A stretch of DNA of 64,000 bases from Burkholderia arboris (GTDB lineage Bacteria; Pseudomonadota; Gammaproteobacteria; Burkholderiales; Burkholderiaceae). The notes beneath the pieces were generated by a model that was not told the origin of the DNA, did not search any database, and was given only the letters and a program-made list of their open reading frames with translations. Positions 53,401-64,000 of the stretch are shown piece after piece. The position numbers and the translations under genes are program-made. Numbering within the stretch: the stretch's first letter is position 1; every line of letters begins with the position of its first letter. The stretch covers positions 124,001 through 188,000 of the forward strand of contig NZ_CABVPX010000013.1 in the NCBI RefSeq assembly GCF_902499125.1. The letters are read 5' to 3'.

Positions 53401-53926
53401 GTTCCTTGTACTTCGACACGCCGGCGGCTTCCTCGAGGAACACGCGCAGTTCTTCCGGCTTCGCCTCGATGATCCGCGCGATCATGCCCTGCCCGATGAT
53501 CGCGTAGGCACGCGGCCCGAGGCCCGTGCCGAGGAAGATGTCCTGGATGTCGCGGCGGCGTGCCGGCAGGTTGTTGATGTAGTAGCTTGACGTGCCGTCG
53601 CGCGTCAGCACGCGCTTCACGGCGATCTCCCCGTACTGGCCCCACTGCCCGGCCGCACGGCCGTCGGAGTTGTCGAAGATCAGCTCGACGCTGGCCCGGC
53701 TGCCGGGCTTGCGTGCGGTCGAGCCGTTGAAGATCACGTCCTGCATCGACTCGCCGCGCAGCTCGGAGGCTCGCGACTCGCCGAGCACCCAGCGCACGGC
53801 ATCGATGATGTTGGACTTGCCGCACCCGTTCGGGCCTACCACGCCGACAAGCTGGCCCGGAACCTGGAAATGCGTGGGATCGACGAAGGATTTGAAGCCA
53901 GCGAGTTTGATCGAGCTCAGACGCAC
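50414..53926 (-). CDS. smc: Chromosome segregation protein SMC
   Basis: 1170 residues. Bacterial condensin ATPase. N-terminal Walker A VGPNGCGKSNIIDAVRWVLG, long coiled coil, central hinge (about residues 510-660, with GEPPAAVAGLRPVLSLVRID), second coiled coil, and C-terminal signature LLSGGEKALTATALVFAMFQ with Walker B FCLLDEVDAPLDDAN. The start is GTG 53926 (VRLSSIKLAGFKSFVD), where the family begins; the longer frame upstream is not conserved in type. Followed by zipA 86 bp later. Confidence 0.96.
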   Translation of the reverse strand: MRLSSIKLAGFKSFVDPTHFQVPGQLVGVVGPNGCGKSNIIDAVRWVLGESRASELRGESMQDVIFNGSTARKPGSRASVELIFDNSDGRAAGQWGQYGEIAVKRVLTRDGTSSYYINNLPARRRDIQDIFLGTGLGPRAYAIIGQGMIARIIEAKPEELRVFLEEAAGVSKYKERRRETENRLHDTRENLTRVEDIVRELGANLEKLEAQAVVATKYKELVADGEEKQRLLWLLRKNEAAGEQQKQQRAIEQAQIDLEAQTAKLREVEAQLETLRVAHYSASDAMQGAQGSLYEANAEVSRLEAEIKFIVESRNRVQAQIAALNAQREQWRAQAEKSQDELEEAEEARAMADEKAALAEDNAASKHDALPALEAKWRDAQAQLNDERARIAQTEQSLKLEAAHQRNADQQLQQLQQRHERLKGEAGGLDAPDEAQLEELRMQLAEQEEILAEAQARLADAQETVPRLDGERRAAQERVQAEAAQIHQLEARLAALKQLQENVQTEGKVQPWLDRHELGALPRLWKKLHVEAGWEAALEAVLRERLAALEVSNLDWVKAFATDAPPAKLAFYAPPAAGEPPAAVAGLRPVLSLVRIDDAGIRAVLNDWLGNVYVADDVAQALATRTQLPAGGAFVVKAGHIVTRVGVQLYAADSEQAGMLARQQEIENLTRQVRAQALLADEARTAAVRAEAAHTQATQALGDVRAQAERATQRVHALQMDVLKLAQAHERYTQRSTQIREELEEIGAQIEEQRALRAESEANFERFDGELAELQARFEDNQLAFESLDESLTQARQEARDLERGANDARFAARNAVTRIDELKRSIQVAHEQSERVAGSLEDARAELETINEQTAHTGLQDALEIRAVKEEALQAARIELDDLTAKLRASDEQRLVAERSLQPLRDRITELQLKEQAARLSVEQFAEQLATAEVDEAALSTKLTPDLKPSYLQGEVTRLNNAINALGPVNMAALDELKAASERKVFLDAQSADLIDAITTLEDAIHKIDQETRTLLQGTFDEVNRHFSDLFPRLFGGGQAKLIMTGDEILDAGVQVMAQPPGKKNATIHLLSGGEKALTATALVFAMFQLNPAPFCLLDEVDAPLDDANTERFANLVRAMSDKTQFLFISHNKIAMEMAQQLIGVTMQEQGVSRIVAVDMETAAGFAQN

Positions 53927-54065
53927 GGCGGTATCGGATGTGAAGAAGGTGTGAAACGGACGGGACCGCATTGCACGGGGCCGGACGGCCCATGCGCGCG
54001 ACGCGCCCCGGAATTCAAAAACGGGGCCGCGCGCATACAGCGTTGGGCCCCGCAAACGGCTTCCA

Positions 54066-55007
54066 TCATACCATCGCGCGTGCGCCGTCCCGACCGTCGC
54101 CGGGTTTGTCCGGTGCGGGCGCGGCCCGATGGACCCGGCTCGACAGCAGCGTCGCCAGCACGATGCACACGCCGCCCGCCCATTCGCGCGCGGTCGGCAG
54201 CTCGCTCGCGAACACCCACGCCGACAGCGCGGTGATCACAATCTCGAACAGCATGATGATCGACGCGCGGTTCGCCGGCACCCGCGCCAGGCCGTATTGC
54301 ACGAGCAGGTTGTTCGACGCCATCGTCACGCCGATCGCGGCGATGATCAGCGCGGCGATCCCCAGCTGGCCGCTCGCCGGCGCGGCCGGCAGCCCCTCGA
54401 ACAGCGACGCGATCGCCCCGAACACGGCCGCGCCGCCGAACAGCGTTGCGGTACGCATTTCCGCGCGCATGTCGGGCAGCTCGCGGCTCGCCTTGATCAC
54501 GAGCACGTTGCTCATCGCGAAGCTCAGCCCGGCCGCGAGGCCTGCCCATTCGGCCGGATTGGCCGGCAGCGGCAAGCCGAGCTTCGGCGACCACAGCATA
54601 AGCATCGCGCCCCCGATCGACAGCGCCGCGAGCCCCGCACCTGCCCAGGTCAGCCGCTCGCGCAGCAGGAAGTGCGCGTAGATCGCGGTCCAGGCCGGGG
54701 TCAGGTAGAACAGCAGCATCACGCGCAGCACCTCGCCGTGGATCGTGCCCCACACGAAGCCGAGGTTCGTCACGCCGGCCGTCAACGCAATGCCCGGCAG
54801 CACCCAGTGCCAGCGCAGCGTCGCGATCGTGCGATGCCGCGCGATGACCACGAACAGGAACGCGACGAGACTCGTCAGCGCGCTCGCCAGCGTGCCCGTC
54901 ACGCCGAGCGACGCGAGGATCCGCAACGGATACCAGATCAGGCCCCATACCGAAGCGCCGATCAGGATGGCCAGCGTCGGCAGGCTGCCGCGTACCGCGT
55001 TATTCAT
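54066..55007 (-). CDS. EamA/DMT family transporter
   Basis: 313 residues with ten hydrophobic segments in two EamA repeats (from LPTLAILIGASVWGLIWYPL; second half from EWAGLAAGLSFAMSNVLVIK). Polar Arg/Asp-rich C-terminal tail. It is not close in sequence to the other EamA protein at 16783. Substrate unknown. Divergent from dapC; convergent with nothing, as smc begins 140 bp further downstream in the same direction. Confidence 0.88.
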   Translation of the reverse strand: MNNAVRGSLPTLAILIGASVWGLIWYPLRILASLGVTGTLASALTSLVAFLFVVIARHRTIATLRWHWVLPGIALTAGVTNLGFVWGTIHGEVLRVMLLFYLTPAWTAIYAHFLLRERLTWAGAGLAALSIGGAMLMLWSPKLGLPLPANPAEWAGLAAGLSFAMSNVLVIKASRELPDMRAEMRTATLFGGAAVFGAIASLFEGLPAAPASGQLGIAALIIAAIGVTMASNNLLVQYGLARVPANRASIIMLFEIVITALSAWVFASELPTAREWAGGVCIVLATLLSSRVHRAAPAPDKPGDGRDGARAMV

Positions 55008-55056
55008 TTGGTTCGATACCCTTTATTCGACCGGCCCGGCCGCCGTTCCGGCAGGC

Positions 55057-55083
55057 CGTGACCGCATTCCGTCACGCTATAAT
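55057..55083 (+). promoter_or_regulatory. Predicted dapC promoter with a CGTGAC palindrome
   Basis: A perfect TATAAT (55078-55083) lies 83 bp before the dapC ATG. Just upstream, CGTGAC (55057-55062) and GTCACG (55071-55076) form an inverted repeat with an 8-bp gap that overlaps the -35/spacer area, a good place for a repressor. No -35 consensus is evident. Confidence 0.5.
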
Positions 55084-55166
55084 CATCCGTTGCGACCCGC
55101 GCGCCTCCGGCGCCCGTTCGCAGCCGCGCGGCGCGCCCGCCGCTTCTTTCGCTCCAACCGGCCGCG

Positions 55167-56399
55167 ATGGCCGCTTCGCCCGTGAACCCTCGACTCGACT
55201 CGCTCCAGCCCTATCCCTTCGAAAAGCTGCGCGCCCTGTTCAAGGACGTGACGCCTTCCGGCGACCTCAAACCGATCAGCTTCGGCATCGGCGAGCCCAA
55301 GCACGCAACGCCGGCGCTGATCCGCGACGCCGTGGTCGCCGCGCTCGACGGCCTTGCGTCGTACCCGGCCACGGCCGGCTCGGACGCGCTGCGCACGTCG
55401 ATCGCGCACTGGCTCGAGCGCCGCTACGGGCTGCCGGCGATCGATCCGGCCACGCAGGTGCTGCCCGTGTCGGGGTCGCGCGAAGCGCTGTTCTCGCTCG
55501 CGCAGACCGTGATCGACGCGCGCCCGGCCGCGCAGGGCGAGAAGGCGATCGTACTCTGTCCGAATCCTTTCTATCAAATTTACGAAGGCGCGGCGCTGCT
55601 GGCCGGTGCCGAACCCTATTTCGCGAACAGCGACCCGGCCCGCAACTTCGCGTGCGACTACGCGGCCGTGCCCGACGAAGTCTGGGCGCGCACGCAGCTG
55701 CTGTACGTGTGCTCGCCGGGCAACCCGACGGGCGCCGTGCTGACGCTCGACGACTGGCGCGAGCTGTTCGCGCTGTCCGACCGCCACGGCTTCATGATCG
55801 CGTCCGACGAGTGCTATTCGGAAATCTATTTCGACGAAGCGGCGCCGCCGCTCGGCGGCCTCGAGGCCGCGCACCGCCTCGGCCGCGGCTTCGAGCGCCT
55901 CGTGATGCTGTCGAGCCTGTCGAAGCGCTCGAACGTGCCGGGCATGCGCTCGGGCTTCGTCGCCGGCGACGCGGCGCTGCTCAAGCAGTTCCTGCTGTAC
56001 CGCACGTACCACGGCGCGGCGCTGTCGCCGGTCTGGCAGCACGCGAGCATCGCCGCGTGGAACGACGAGGCGCACGTGCAGGAGAACCGCGCGCTGTACC
56101 TGCAGAAGTTCAATACGGTCACGCCGATGCTCGCCGACGTGATCGACGTGAAACTGCCCGACGCCGCGTTCTACCTGTGGGCCAACGTGTCGCGCACCGG
56201 CCTGTCGGACACCGAGTTCGCCCGCCGCCTGTACGCCGACTATAATGTGACGGTTCTGCCCGGCTCGTACCTGGCGCGCGATGCGCACGGCACGAATCCG
56301 GGCCGCGATTTCATCCGGATCGCGCTCGTCGCGGGCACCCCCGAATGCGTCGAGGGCGCGCAACGCATCGTCGATTTCTGCCGGTCCCTCGCGCGGTAA
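55167..56399 (+). CDS. dapC: Succinyldiaminopimelate transaminase
   Basis: 410 residues, aminotransferase fold I. Makes N-succinyl-LL-diaminopimelate from the keto precursor with glutamate, third of the succinylase branch steps here. Motifs: [49 protein letters not shown], and the PLP Lys in [20 protein letters not shown]. First gene of dapC-dapD-arsC-like-dapE-prmB, whose products DapC, DapD and DapE carry out successive steps. Confidence 0.95.
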
Positions 56400-56443
56400 T
56401 CGTCCATCCCGATCAATTCCATCCTTTTCCTGCGAAAACGAAC

Positions 56444-57270
<827 letters not shown>

Positions 57271-57271
<1 letters not shown>

Positions 57272-57639
57272 TGGCGAAGCCGCACACCGTGGTCGTCTAC
57301 GGCATTCCGAACTGCGACACCGTGAAGAAGGCCCGCGTGTGGCTTGACGATCACGGCGTCGAGTTCGAGTTCCACGATTTCAAGAAGCTCGGCGTCAGCG
57401 CGCCGCTGATCGAAGACTGGCTGAAGGACGTGTCGCTCGACGCGCTCGTGAACAAGCGCGGCACCACGTGGCGCGGCCTGGACGACGCAATGAAGGCGGC
57501 CGCCGAAACGAAGACCGGCGCGGTCGCGCTGATGATCCACAAGCCGTCGGTCATCAAGCGCCCCGTGCTCGTCGTCAACGGCCGCGTGAAATCGCTCGGC
57601 TTCGTGGCCGATCAATACGCGGCGCTGTTTGCCGCATAG
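57271..57639 (+). CDS. ArsC/Spx family protein (YffB-like)
   Basis: 122 residues of the thioredoxin-like ArsC family. IPNCDTVKKARVWLDDHGVE has the single N-terminal Cys, not a CxxC; FHDFKKLGV and LVNKRGTTWRGL follow, and VIKRPVLVVNGRVKSLGF is the C-terminal ArsC Arg region. This pattern is that of YffB, which sits beside dapE in E. coli too, and not of a true arsenate reductase. Function unproven; co-translated with dapD (1-bp overlap), which suggests a role tied to DAP or cell-wall metabolism or only to growth rate. Confidence 0.9.
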
Positions 57640-58869
<1,230 letters not shown>

Positions 58870-58880
58870 TGGAGCCTCGC

Positions 58881-59789
58881 ATGACGACACCTTTTGCCAC
58901 TGTTCGCGACCTGCTGCGCTACGCGGTCACGCGCTTCTCGAAGGCGAAGCTCGCGTTCGGCCACGGCTCCGACAACGCGTACGACGAAGCGGCCTATCTC
59001 GTGCTGCGCACGCTCGACCTGCCGCTCGACACGCTCGAACCGTTCCTCGACGCACGCCTGCTGCCCGACGAAATCGCGGCCGTACTCGCGGTGATCGAGC
59101 GGCGCGCGACCGATCGCGTGCCGGCCGCTTACCTCACGCATGAAGCGTGGATGCATGGCCACCGCTTCTACGTCGACGAACGCGTGATCGTGCCGCGCTC
59201 GTTCATCGGCGAGCTGCTCGACGACGGGTTGCAGCCGTATGTCGCCGATCCCGAGCAGGTCGGCGCGGTGCTCGAACTGTGTACCGGTTCCGGCTGCCTC
59301 GCGATCCTTGCGGCAAGCGCGTTCCCGAACGCCGAGATCGACGCGGTCGACCTGTCGGACAAGGCGCTCGAAGTCGCCGAGATCAACGTGCGCGACTACG
59401 GTCTCGAAGACCGCATCGGATTGCACCGCGGCGACCTCTACGCACCCCTGCCCGCATTCCGCACCGACCCGGGCTCGCGCTACGACGTGATCCTGACGAA
59501 CCCGCCGTACGTGAACGCATCGTCGATGGCCGCGCTGCCGCCCGAATACCGGCACGAGCCGGAGATGGCGCTCGCAGGCGGCGACGACGGCATGGACATC
59601 GTGCGACGCATCGTCGCCGAAGCGCACCGCTGGCTGCACGACGACGGCGTGCTCGTCGTCGAGATCGGCAACGAGCGCGAGCACGTCGAAGCGGCATTCG
59701 GCGGCCTCGAACTCACGTGGCTGCCCACCAGCGCGGGCGACGACGCCGTCTTCCTGATCCAGGCGTCGGACCTGCCGCGCAAGGCCTGA
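58881..59789 (+). CDS. prmB: 50S ribosomal protein L3 N(5)-glutamine methyltransferase
   Basis: 302 residues. Methylates Gln in L3 with S-adenosylmethionine; needed for normal 50S assembly. PrmB/PrmC-type Rossmann fold: VLELCTGSGCLAILAASAFP binds SAM and ILTNPPYVNASSM contains the NPPY that holds the substrate Gln. ATG 58881 has GGAG at the right distance; the ATG at 58869 overlapping the dapE stop would add four residues. L3 is a single-substrate enzyme; PrmC for release factors would be elsewhere. Confidence 0.93.
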   Translation: MTTPFATVRDLLRYAVTRFSKAKLAFGHGSDNAYDEAAYLVLRTLDLPLDTLEPFLDARLLPDEIAAVLAVIERRATDRVPAAYLTHEAWMHGHRFYVDERVIVPRSFIGELLDDGLQPYVADPEQVGAVLELCTGSGCLAILAASAFPNAEIDAVDLSDKALEVAEINVRDYGLEDRIGLHRGDLYAPLPAFRTDPGSRYDVILTNPPYVNASSMAALPPEYRHEPEMALAGGDDGMDIVRRIVAEAHRWLHDDGVLVVEIGNEREHVEAAFGGLELTWLPTSAGDDAVFLIQASDLPRKA

Positions 59790-59805
59790 ACCTTTCCGGC
59801 CCGCC

Positions 59806-59840
59806 AACCGTGCGGCACACCGTTGCGCCGCACGGTTGGG
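59806..59840 (+). terminator. Hairpin after prmB
   Basis: AACCGTGCGGC (59806-59816), 10-nt loop, GCCGCACGGTT (59827-59837), then GGG. Perfect 11-bp stem 17 bp past the prmB stop; the tail is not T-rich, so efficiency is uncertain. Confidence 0.6.
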
Positions 59841-59897
59841 TAAGATGCGCGTAGGCGGCCGCCCGGCCGCCCGACCTCAGGAGTCCGTCACGCGCCC

Positions 59898-61337
59898 ATG
59901 ACCCTCGACTGGCTACATCTCGGCACCCTGATCCTGACCATCCACGTGCTCGGGATCGTTGCGGCATGCCACGCGATCATGAACACGCGCACGTCGCAAG
60001 GCGCAATCGCGTGGGCCGTCTCGCTCGCAGCCATGCCGTACCTGACGCTCATTCCCTACCTGTTCCTCGGCCGCAGCAAGTTCTCCGGCTACGTCGACGC
60101 CCGGCGCCACGAGCTGGAAATGTTGCGCACGCACACGCCGCGCTCGCCGTGGCGCACCACCGACGCAACCGACGGGCCGGCCGCCGACGCGCTCGGCCAG
60201 GCCGCCGTGCTCGCGCTCACGCGGCTCGGCGGCATGCCGTTCCTCGGCGGCAACTCGGTGCGCACGCTCGTAAACGGCGACGCGACGTTCTCCGCCATCC
60301 TGTCGTCGATCGACGCTGCGCGAGACTACGTGCTCGTCCAGTTCTTCATCGTGCGCGACGACGCGCTCGGCCGGATGCTGCGCGACTCGCTGCTCGCGCG
60401 CGCGGCGGCCGGCGTGCGCTGCTGCCTGCTGTACGACAGCATCGGCAGCTTCGACCTGCCGCACAGCTACGTCGACACACTGCGCCGGGGCGGCGTCGAA
60501 GTTCATCCGTTCGCGACCAACCGGAAGTTCGTCAACCGCTTCCAGCTGAACTTCCGCAACCATCGCAAGATCGTCGTCGTCGATGGCAATCGCGCGTTCG
60601 TCGGCGGTCACAACGTCGGGGTCGAATATCTCGGTGCGAAGCCGCGCCTGTCGCCGTGGCGCGACACGCACATCGAGATCCGCGGCCCCGTCGTCGCGAG
60701 CATTCAGTATGTATTCGCCGAAGACTGGCACTGGGCGACGCAGAAGCTGCCGCCCATCGCGCTGCCGCCGCCGGCGCAGCCCGGCGACGGCATGCATTGC
60801 CTCGCGGTGCCGATGGGGCCGGCCGACAAGCAGGAAACCGGCTCGCTGTTCTTCGTCGAATCGATCAATGCCGCACGCGAGCGGGTCTGGATCACCACGC
60901 CGTACCTGGTTCCCGACGAAGCTGTAATCTCCGCGCTGAAGCTCGCGGTGATGCGCGGCGTCGACGTGCGCATCCTGATTCCGAGCCGGCGCGATCACTA
61001 CGTCGTGTTCGAGGCGTCGAAGCTGTACGCGCGCGACCTCGTCGATGCCGGCGTGAAGGTGTTCCGCTACCGGCCCGGCTTCCTGCACCAGAAAGTCGTG
61101 CTGATCGACCGCATCGCGGCGGCAATCGGCAGCGCGAACCTCGACAACCGTTCGTTTCGCCTCAATTTCGAGGTGATGGTGCTGACCGTCGACCGTGCGT
61201 TCGCCGACGAAGTCGAAACGATGCTCGAGGCCGATTTCGCGCAGGCGTACGAGGTCGATGCGAACGAATACCGCCAGTCGCCCGCGTGGCGGCGCATCGC
61301 GATGCACGTCGCGCGGCTGTTCGCGCCGATCCTGTAG
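59898..61337 (+). CDS. cls: Cardiolipin synthase (ClsA type)
   Basis: 479 residues. Two N-terminal membrane helices (LGTLILTIHVLGIVAACHAI; WAVSLAAMPYLTLIPYLFLG) and two phospholipase-D HKD motifs: HRKIVVVDGNRAFVGGHN near residue 217 and HQKVVLIDRIAAAIGSANLD near residue 395. This is the bacterial PLD-type synthase that joins phosphatidylglycerols. Both motifs are intact. Convergent with the glutathione peroxidase gene. Confidence 0.95.
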   Translation: MTLDWLHLGTLILTIHVLGIVAACHAIMNTRTSQGAIAWAVSLAAMPYLTLIPYLFLGRSKFSGYVDARRHELEMLRTHTPRSPWRTTDATDGPAADALGQAAVLALTRLGGMPFLGGNSVRTLVNGDATFSAILSSIDAARDYVLVQFFIVRDDALGRMLRDSLLARAAAGVRCCLLYDSIGSFDLPHSYVDTLRRGGVEVHPFATNRKFVNRFQLNFRNHRKIVVVDGNRAFVGGHNVGVEYLGAKPRLSPWRDTHIEIRGPVVASIQYVFAEDWHWATQKLPPIALPPPAQPGDGMHCLAVPMGPADKQETGSLFFVESINAARERVWITTPYLVPDEAVISALKLAVMRGVDVRILIPSRRDHYVVFEASKLYARDLVDAGVKVFRYRPGFLHQKVVLIDRIAAAIGSANLDNRSFRLNFEVMVLTVDRAFADEVETMLEADFAQAYEVDANEYRQSPAWRRIAMHVARLFAPIL

Positions 61338-61398
61338 CGGCCGGGGCGATGGCCGCGCCGGCGCAATCCGCACCGGCGCTACACACGCCGCCCCGCCT

Positions 61399-61878
61399 TC
61401 ACAGCAGCGTGTCGATATCGGCGGCGATTTCGTCGGGCTTGGTCGACGGCGCGTAGCGCTTGACGATGCGCCCGTCGCGGTCGACCAGGAATTTCGTGAA
61501 GTTCCACTTGATCGCCTTGAGGCCCAGAATGCCGGGCGCCTCGTCGGTCAGGTAGCGGTACAGCGGATGCGCGTGATCGCCCTTCACGTCGATCTTCGCG
61601 AACATCGGGAACGTGACGCCGTAGTTGCGCTCGCAGAACGCGCCGATCTGCGCGGCGTCGCCCGGCTCCTGCTTGCCGAACTGGTTGCACGGGAAACCGA
61701 GCACGAAGAAGCCGCGCGCCGCGTACTGGTCGTACAGCTTCTGCAGGCCCGCGTACTGCGGCGTGAAACCGCACTCGCTCGCCGTGTTGACGATCAGCAG
61801 CACCTTGCCGCGATACGCGTCGAGCGGGGCCGGCGCGCCGGCGAGCGTCTCTGCGCTGAACGAATACAGGGTGGACAT
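61399..61878 (-). CDS. Glutathione peroxidase family protein
   Basis: 159 residues. Peroxidatic Cys in [20 protein letters not shown], then [20 protein letters not shown] and the Trp/Asn set of [20 protein letters not shown], so the GPx tetrad is complete. A Cys replaces selenocysteine, as usual in bacteria. Many members are driven by thioredoxin rather than glutathione, which cannot be told here. GGAG about 7 bp before ATG 61878. Divergent from the ABC-F gene. Confidence 0.94.
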   Translation of the reverse strand: MSTLYSFSAETLAGAPAPLDAYRGKVLLIVNTASECGFTPQYAGLQKLYDQYAARGFFVLGFPCNQFGKQEPGDAAQIGAFCERNYGVTFPMFAKIDVKGDHAHPLYRYLTDEAPGILGLKAIKWNFTKFLVDRDGRIVKRYAPSTKPDEIAADIDTLL

Positions 61879-61982
61879 CGGACACTCCTTTTACGAAACC
61901 GGATCGACACGGAGTCTAGGCGAAATTGCACGGTTGTGGCATCCGCCGAGCGGCCGATGCCCGGCGCGACCGGCGCGCAGTC

Positions 61983-61988
61983 TAGAAT
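61983..61988 (+). promoter_or_regulatory. Possible -10 box for the ABC-F gene
   Basis: TAGAAT at 61983-61988, 27 bp before the GTG start; no -35 is visible. Weak evidence. Confidence 0.3.
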
Positions 61989-62014
61989 AGCGGTTTTGCC
62001 CAGTCATTTCCGCC

Positions 62015-63946
62015 GTGATCCGTTTCAATCAGTTCAGCCTTGCGCGCGGCACCAAGCCGCTGTTCGAGTCGACCTCGTTCGTGCTCAATCCCGGCGAGAA
62101 AGCCGGCCTGATCGGCGCGAACGGCGCCGGCAAATCGACGCTGTTCTCGGTCCTGCGCGGCGAGCTGCACTCGGACGCCGGCGATTTCTCGATGCCGCCG
62201 TCGTGGCGGATCGCCCATGTGTCGCAGGAAACGCCCGCCGTCGACCGCTCGGCGCTCGACTACACGCTCGACGGCGATGCCGCGCTGCGCGAGATCGAGG
62301 CGCGCATCGCCGCCGCCTCGGCCGCGCATGACGGCGCCGCCGAAGCCGACGCGCACGCGGCGTTCGCCGACGCCGACGGCTACACGGCGCCCGCCCGCGC
62401 CGAAGCGCTGCTGCTGGGCCTCGGCTTCACGTTCGCGCAGACGCGCGAATCGGTCGCCAGCTTCTCCGGCGGCTGGCGCATGCGCCTGAACCTCGCGCAG
62501 GCGCTGATGTGCCGTTCCGACCTGCTGCTGCTCGACGAACCGACGAACCACCTCGACCTCGACGCGATCGTCTGGCTCGAAGACTGGCTGCACCGCTACC
62601 CCGGCACGCTCGTCGTGATTTCGCACGACCGCGAATTCCTCGATTCGATCTGCAACGTCACGCTGCATCTGGAAAACCGCCAGGTGAAGCGCTACGGCGG
62701 CAACTACTCGCAGTTCGAAGTGCTGCGCGCGCAGCAACTGGCGCTGCAGCAAAGCGCATACGAAAAGCAGCAGAAGACGATCGAGCACCTGCAGAGCTTC
62801 GTCGACCGCTTCAAGGCCAAGGCGACCAAGGCCAAGCAGGCGCAGAGCCGGATGAAGGCGCTCGAGAAGATGGAGCTGATCGCGCCCGCGCACATCGCGT
62901 CGCCGTTCACGTTCGAATTCCGCACGCCCGACGCCGCGCCGAACCCGATGATGGTGATGGAAGACGTCCGCTGCGGCTACCATGCCGACGACGGCGCGGA
63001 AATCCCGATCGTCGAGCGTGTCGCGCTGTCGATCCAGAACGGCCAGCGCATCGGCCTGCTCGGCGCGAACGGCCAGGGCAAGTCGACGCTGATCAAGACG
63101 CTGGCCGGCACGCTCGCGCCGCTGTCGGGGCACGTCCGCGACGGCAAGGGGCTGACGATCGGCTATTTCGCGCAGCACCAGCTCGAAACGCTGCGCGAAG
63201 ACGATTCGCCGCTCGCGCATCTGGCGCGGCTCGCGCCCGATACACGCGAGCAGGAACTGCGCGACTTCCTCGGCGGCTTCAATTTCTCGGGCGACATGGC
63301 GACCAGCCCGGTCGGCCCGTTCTCGGGCGGTGAAAAGGCGCGCCTCGCGCTTGCGCTGATCATCTGGCAGAAGCCGAACCTGCTGCTGCTCGACGAACCG
63401 ACCAACCACCTGGACCTCGAAACGCGCCACGCGCTGACGATGGCGCTCGCGCAGTTCGAAGGCACGCTGATCCTCGTGTCGCACGACCGCCACCTGCTGC
63501 GCGCGACGACCGACCAGTTCATGCTGGTCGCAAAGCACCGGCTGCAACCGTTCGACGGCGACCTCGACGACTACCGTGACTGGCTGCTGCAGCACGCGGC
63601 CGAGCAGCGCGCAGCGGCGAAGGCCGACAGCGCGGCTTCGCCGGGCGCCGGCGCAGCGGCCAACCGCAAGGACCAGAAGCGTCAGGCCGCCGAGGAGCGG
63701 CAGCGCCTGTCGGTCTTGAAGAAGCCGCTGCAGAACCGCATCACGAAGCTCGAAAAGGAAATGGAGACGCTGCACGCCGAGAAGGCGCGCCTCGACACAT
63801 TCGTCGCCGATCCGGCGAGCTACGAGGCCGAGCGCAAGACGGAGCTGACCGATGCGATCCGCAGGCTCGGCGACGTCAACGCGCGTCTCGAAACGGTCGA
63901 GGCCGACTGGCTCGCCGCGCAGGAAGAACTCGAGCAGATCGGCTGA
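62015..63946 (+). CDS. ABC-F ATPase, YheS/Uup-like
   Basis: 643 residues. Two ABC modules in one chain without membrane helices: first Walker A GLIGANGAGKSTLF with LSGG-type SFSGGWRMRLNLAQAL and LLLLDEPTNHLDLDAIVWLE; second GLLGANGQGKSTLIKTLAG with PFSGGEKARLALALI and LLLLDEPTNHLDLETRHAL. The ABC-F inter-domain linker (KATKAKQAQSRMKALEKMEL) is present, and a C-terminal coiled coil ends the chain. Order and length match E. coli YheS; ABC-F proteins bind the ribosomal E site and relieve stalls. Start is GTG 62015. Confidence 0.93.
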   Translation: MIRFNQFSLARGTKPLFESTSFVLNPGEKAGLIGANGAGKSTLFSVLRGELHSDAGDFSMPPSWRIAHVSQETPAVDRSALDYTLDGDAALREIEARIAAASAAHDGAAEADAHAAFADADGYTAPARAEALLLGLGFTFAQTRESVASFSGGWRMRLNLAQALMCRSDLLLLDEPTNHLDLDAIVWLEDWLHRYPGTLVVISHDREFLDSICNVTLHLENRQVKRYGGNYSQFEVLRAQQLALQQSAYEKQQKTIEHLQSFVDRFKAKATKAKQAQSRMKALEKMELIAPAHIASPFTFEFRTPDAAPNPMMVMEDVRCGYHADDGAEIPIVERVALSIQNGQRIGLLGANGQGKSTLIKTLAGTLAPLSGHVRDGKGLTIGYFAQHQLETLREDDSPLAHLARLAPDTREQELRDFLGGFNFSGDMATSPVGPFSGGEKARLALALIIWQKPNLLLLDEPTNHLDLETRHALTMALAQFEGTLILVSHDRHLLRATTDQFMLVAKHRLQPFDGDLDDYRDWLLQHAAEQRAAAKADSAASPGAGAAANRKDQKRQAAEERQRLSVLKKPLQNRITKLEKEMETLHAEKARLDTFVADPASYEAERKTELTDAIRRLGDVNARLETVEADWLAAQEELEQIG

Positions 63947-64000
63947 ACGCAGGCCCGATGCGGCCTGCCGATGCACCTGCTCGGTGCGTCGGCGGCCGCT

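Noticed and set aside
50312..53590. 1092-codon open frame on the + strand across smc
   Set aside because: Mirror of the coiled-coil codons of smc, with Arg/Leu-rich nonsense sequence.
63947..64000. Feature in the last 54 bp
   Set aside because: Only the post-stop region of the ABC-F gene; too short to judge.

Overview
The window is about 67% GC and densely coded, with the gene content and gene order of a Burkholderia chromosome 1 core region. Proteins such as GuaA, GuaB, PpsA, BamA, GlnD, Smc, DapC/D/E and the rpsB-tsf-pyrH-frr-uppS-cdsA-dxr-rseP-bamA-skp-lpxD-fabZ-lpxA-lpxB-rnhB string fit a beta-proteobacterium, most likely the Burkholderia cepacia complex. That placement rests on recognising families and order, not on a database search. 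I see no tRNA, rRNA, insertion sequence, integrase or CRISPR array.

Layout. 1-3519: the end of a five-gene operon on the + strand (solute-binding protein with a NosL-like tail, NitT/TauT-type permease, ATPase, HEAT-repeat protein, DUF971 protein). 3627-5631: metabolic singletons (3-hydroxyisobutyrate dehydrogenase-like, Nudix, YjaB-type acetyltransferase). 5746-8361: accessory stretch with a divergent TetR / DJ-1 pair, a DnaQ-like exonuclease and an orphan 97-residue protein with its own predicted promoter. 8915-12714: purine operon guaB - membrane protein - guaA on the - strand. 12993-17766: a second accessory island (DUF2182-DUF899, a divergent two-headed regulator, a beta-propeller protein, an EamA transporter). 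17815-19125: rnfH-ratA facing smpB. 19281-20675: NfeD-QmcA membrane pair. 20934-24528: ppsA facing its regulator ppsR across a structured 376-bp region.

24620-40233 is one long - strand run, read from high to low coordinates: ribosomal protein S2, EF-Ts, UMP kinase, ribosome recycling factor, undecaprenyl-PP synthase, CDP-diglyceride synthase, DXP reductoisomerase, RseP, BamA, Skp, LpxD, FabZ, LpxA, LpxB, RNase HII and an RNA methyltransferase. It joins translation start-up to isoprenoid, phospholipid, lipid A and outer-membrane protein biogenesis. Many genes overlap by 4-7 bp; an intrinsic terminator separates rpsB from tsf.

40612-46198 (+): map, glnD and a RluF-type pseudouridine synthase carrying a very large N-terminal arginine-rich extension built from seven 135-bp tandem repeats, the most striking sequence feature in the window. 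46279-53926 (-): def-ligA, zipA and smc (cell division and chromosome maintenance), then an EamA transporter. 55167-59789 (+): lysine/diaminopimelate genes dapC-dapD-(ArsC-like)-dapE followed by prmB. 59898-63946: cardiolipin synthase, glutathione peroxidase and a YheS-type ABC-F protein.

No undescribed defence or mobile system was identified. The best candidates for new biology are the ABC-HEAT-DUF971 cassette, the repeat-expanded RluF, the structured ppsA/ppsR region and the orphan gene at 8068-8361.
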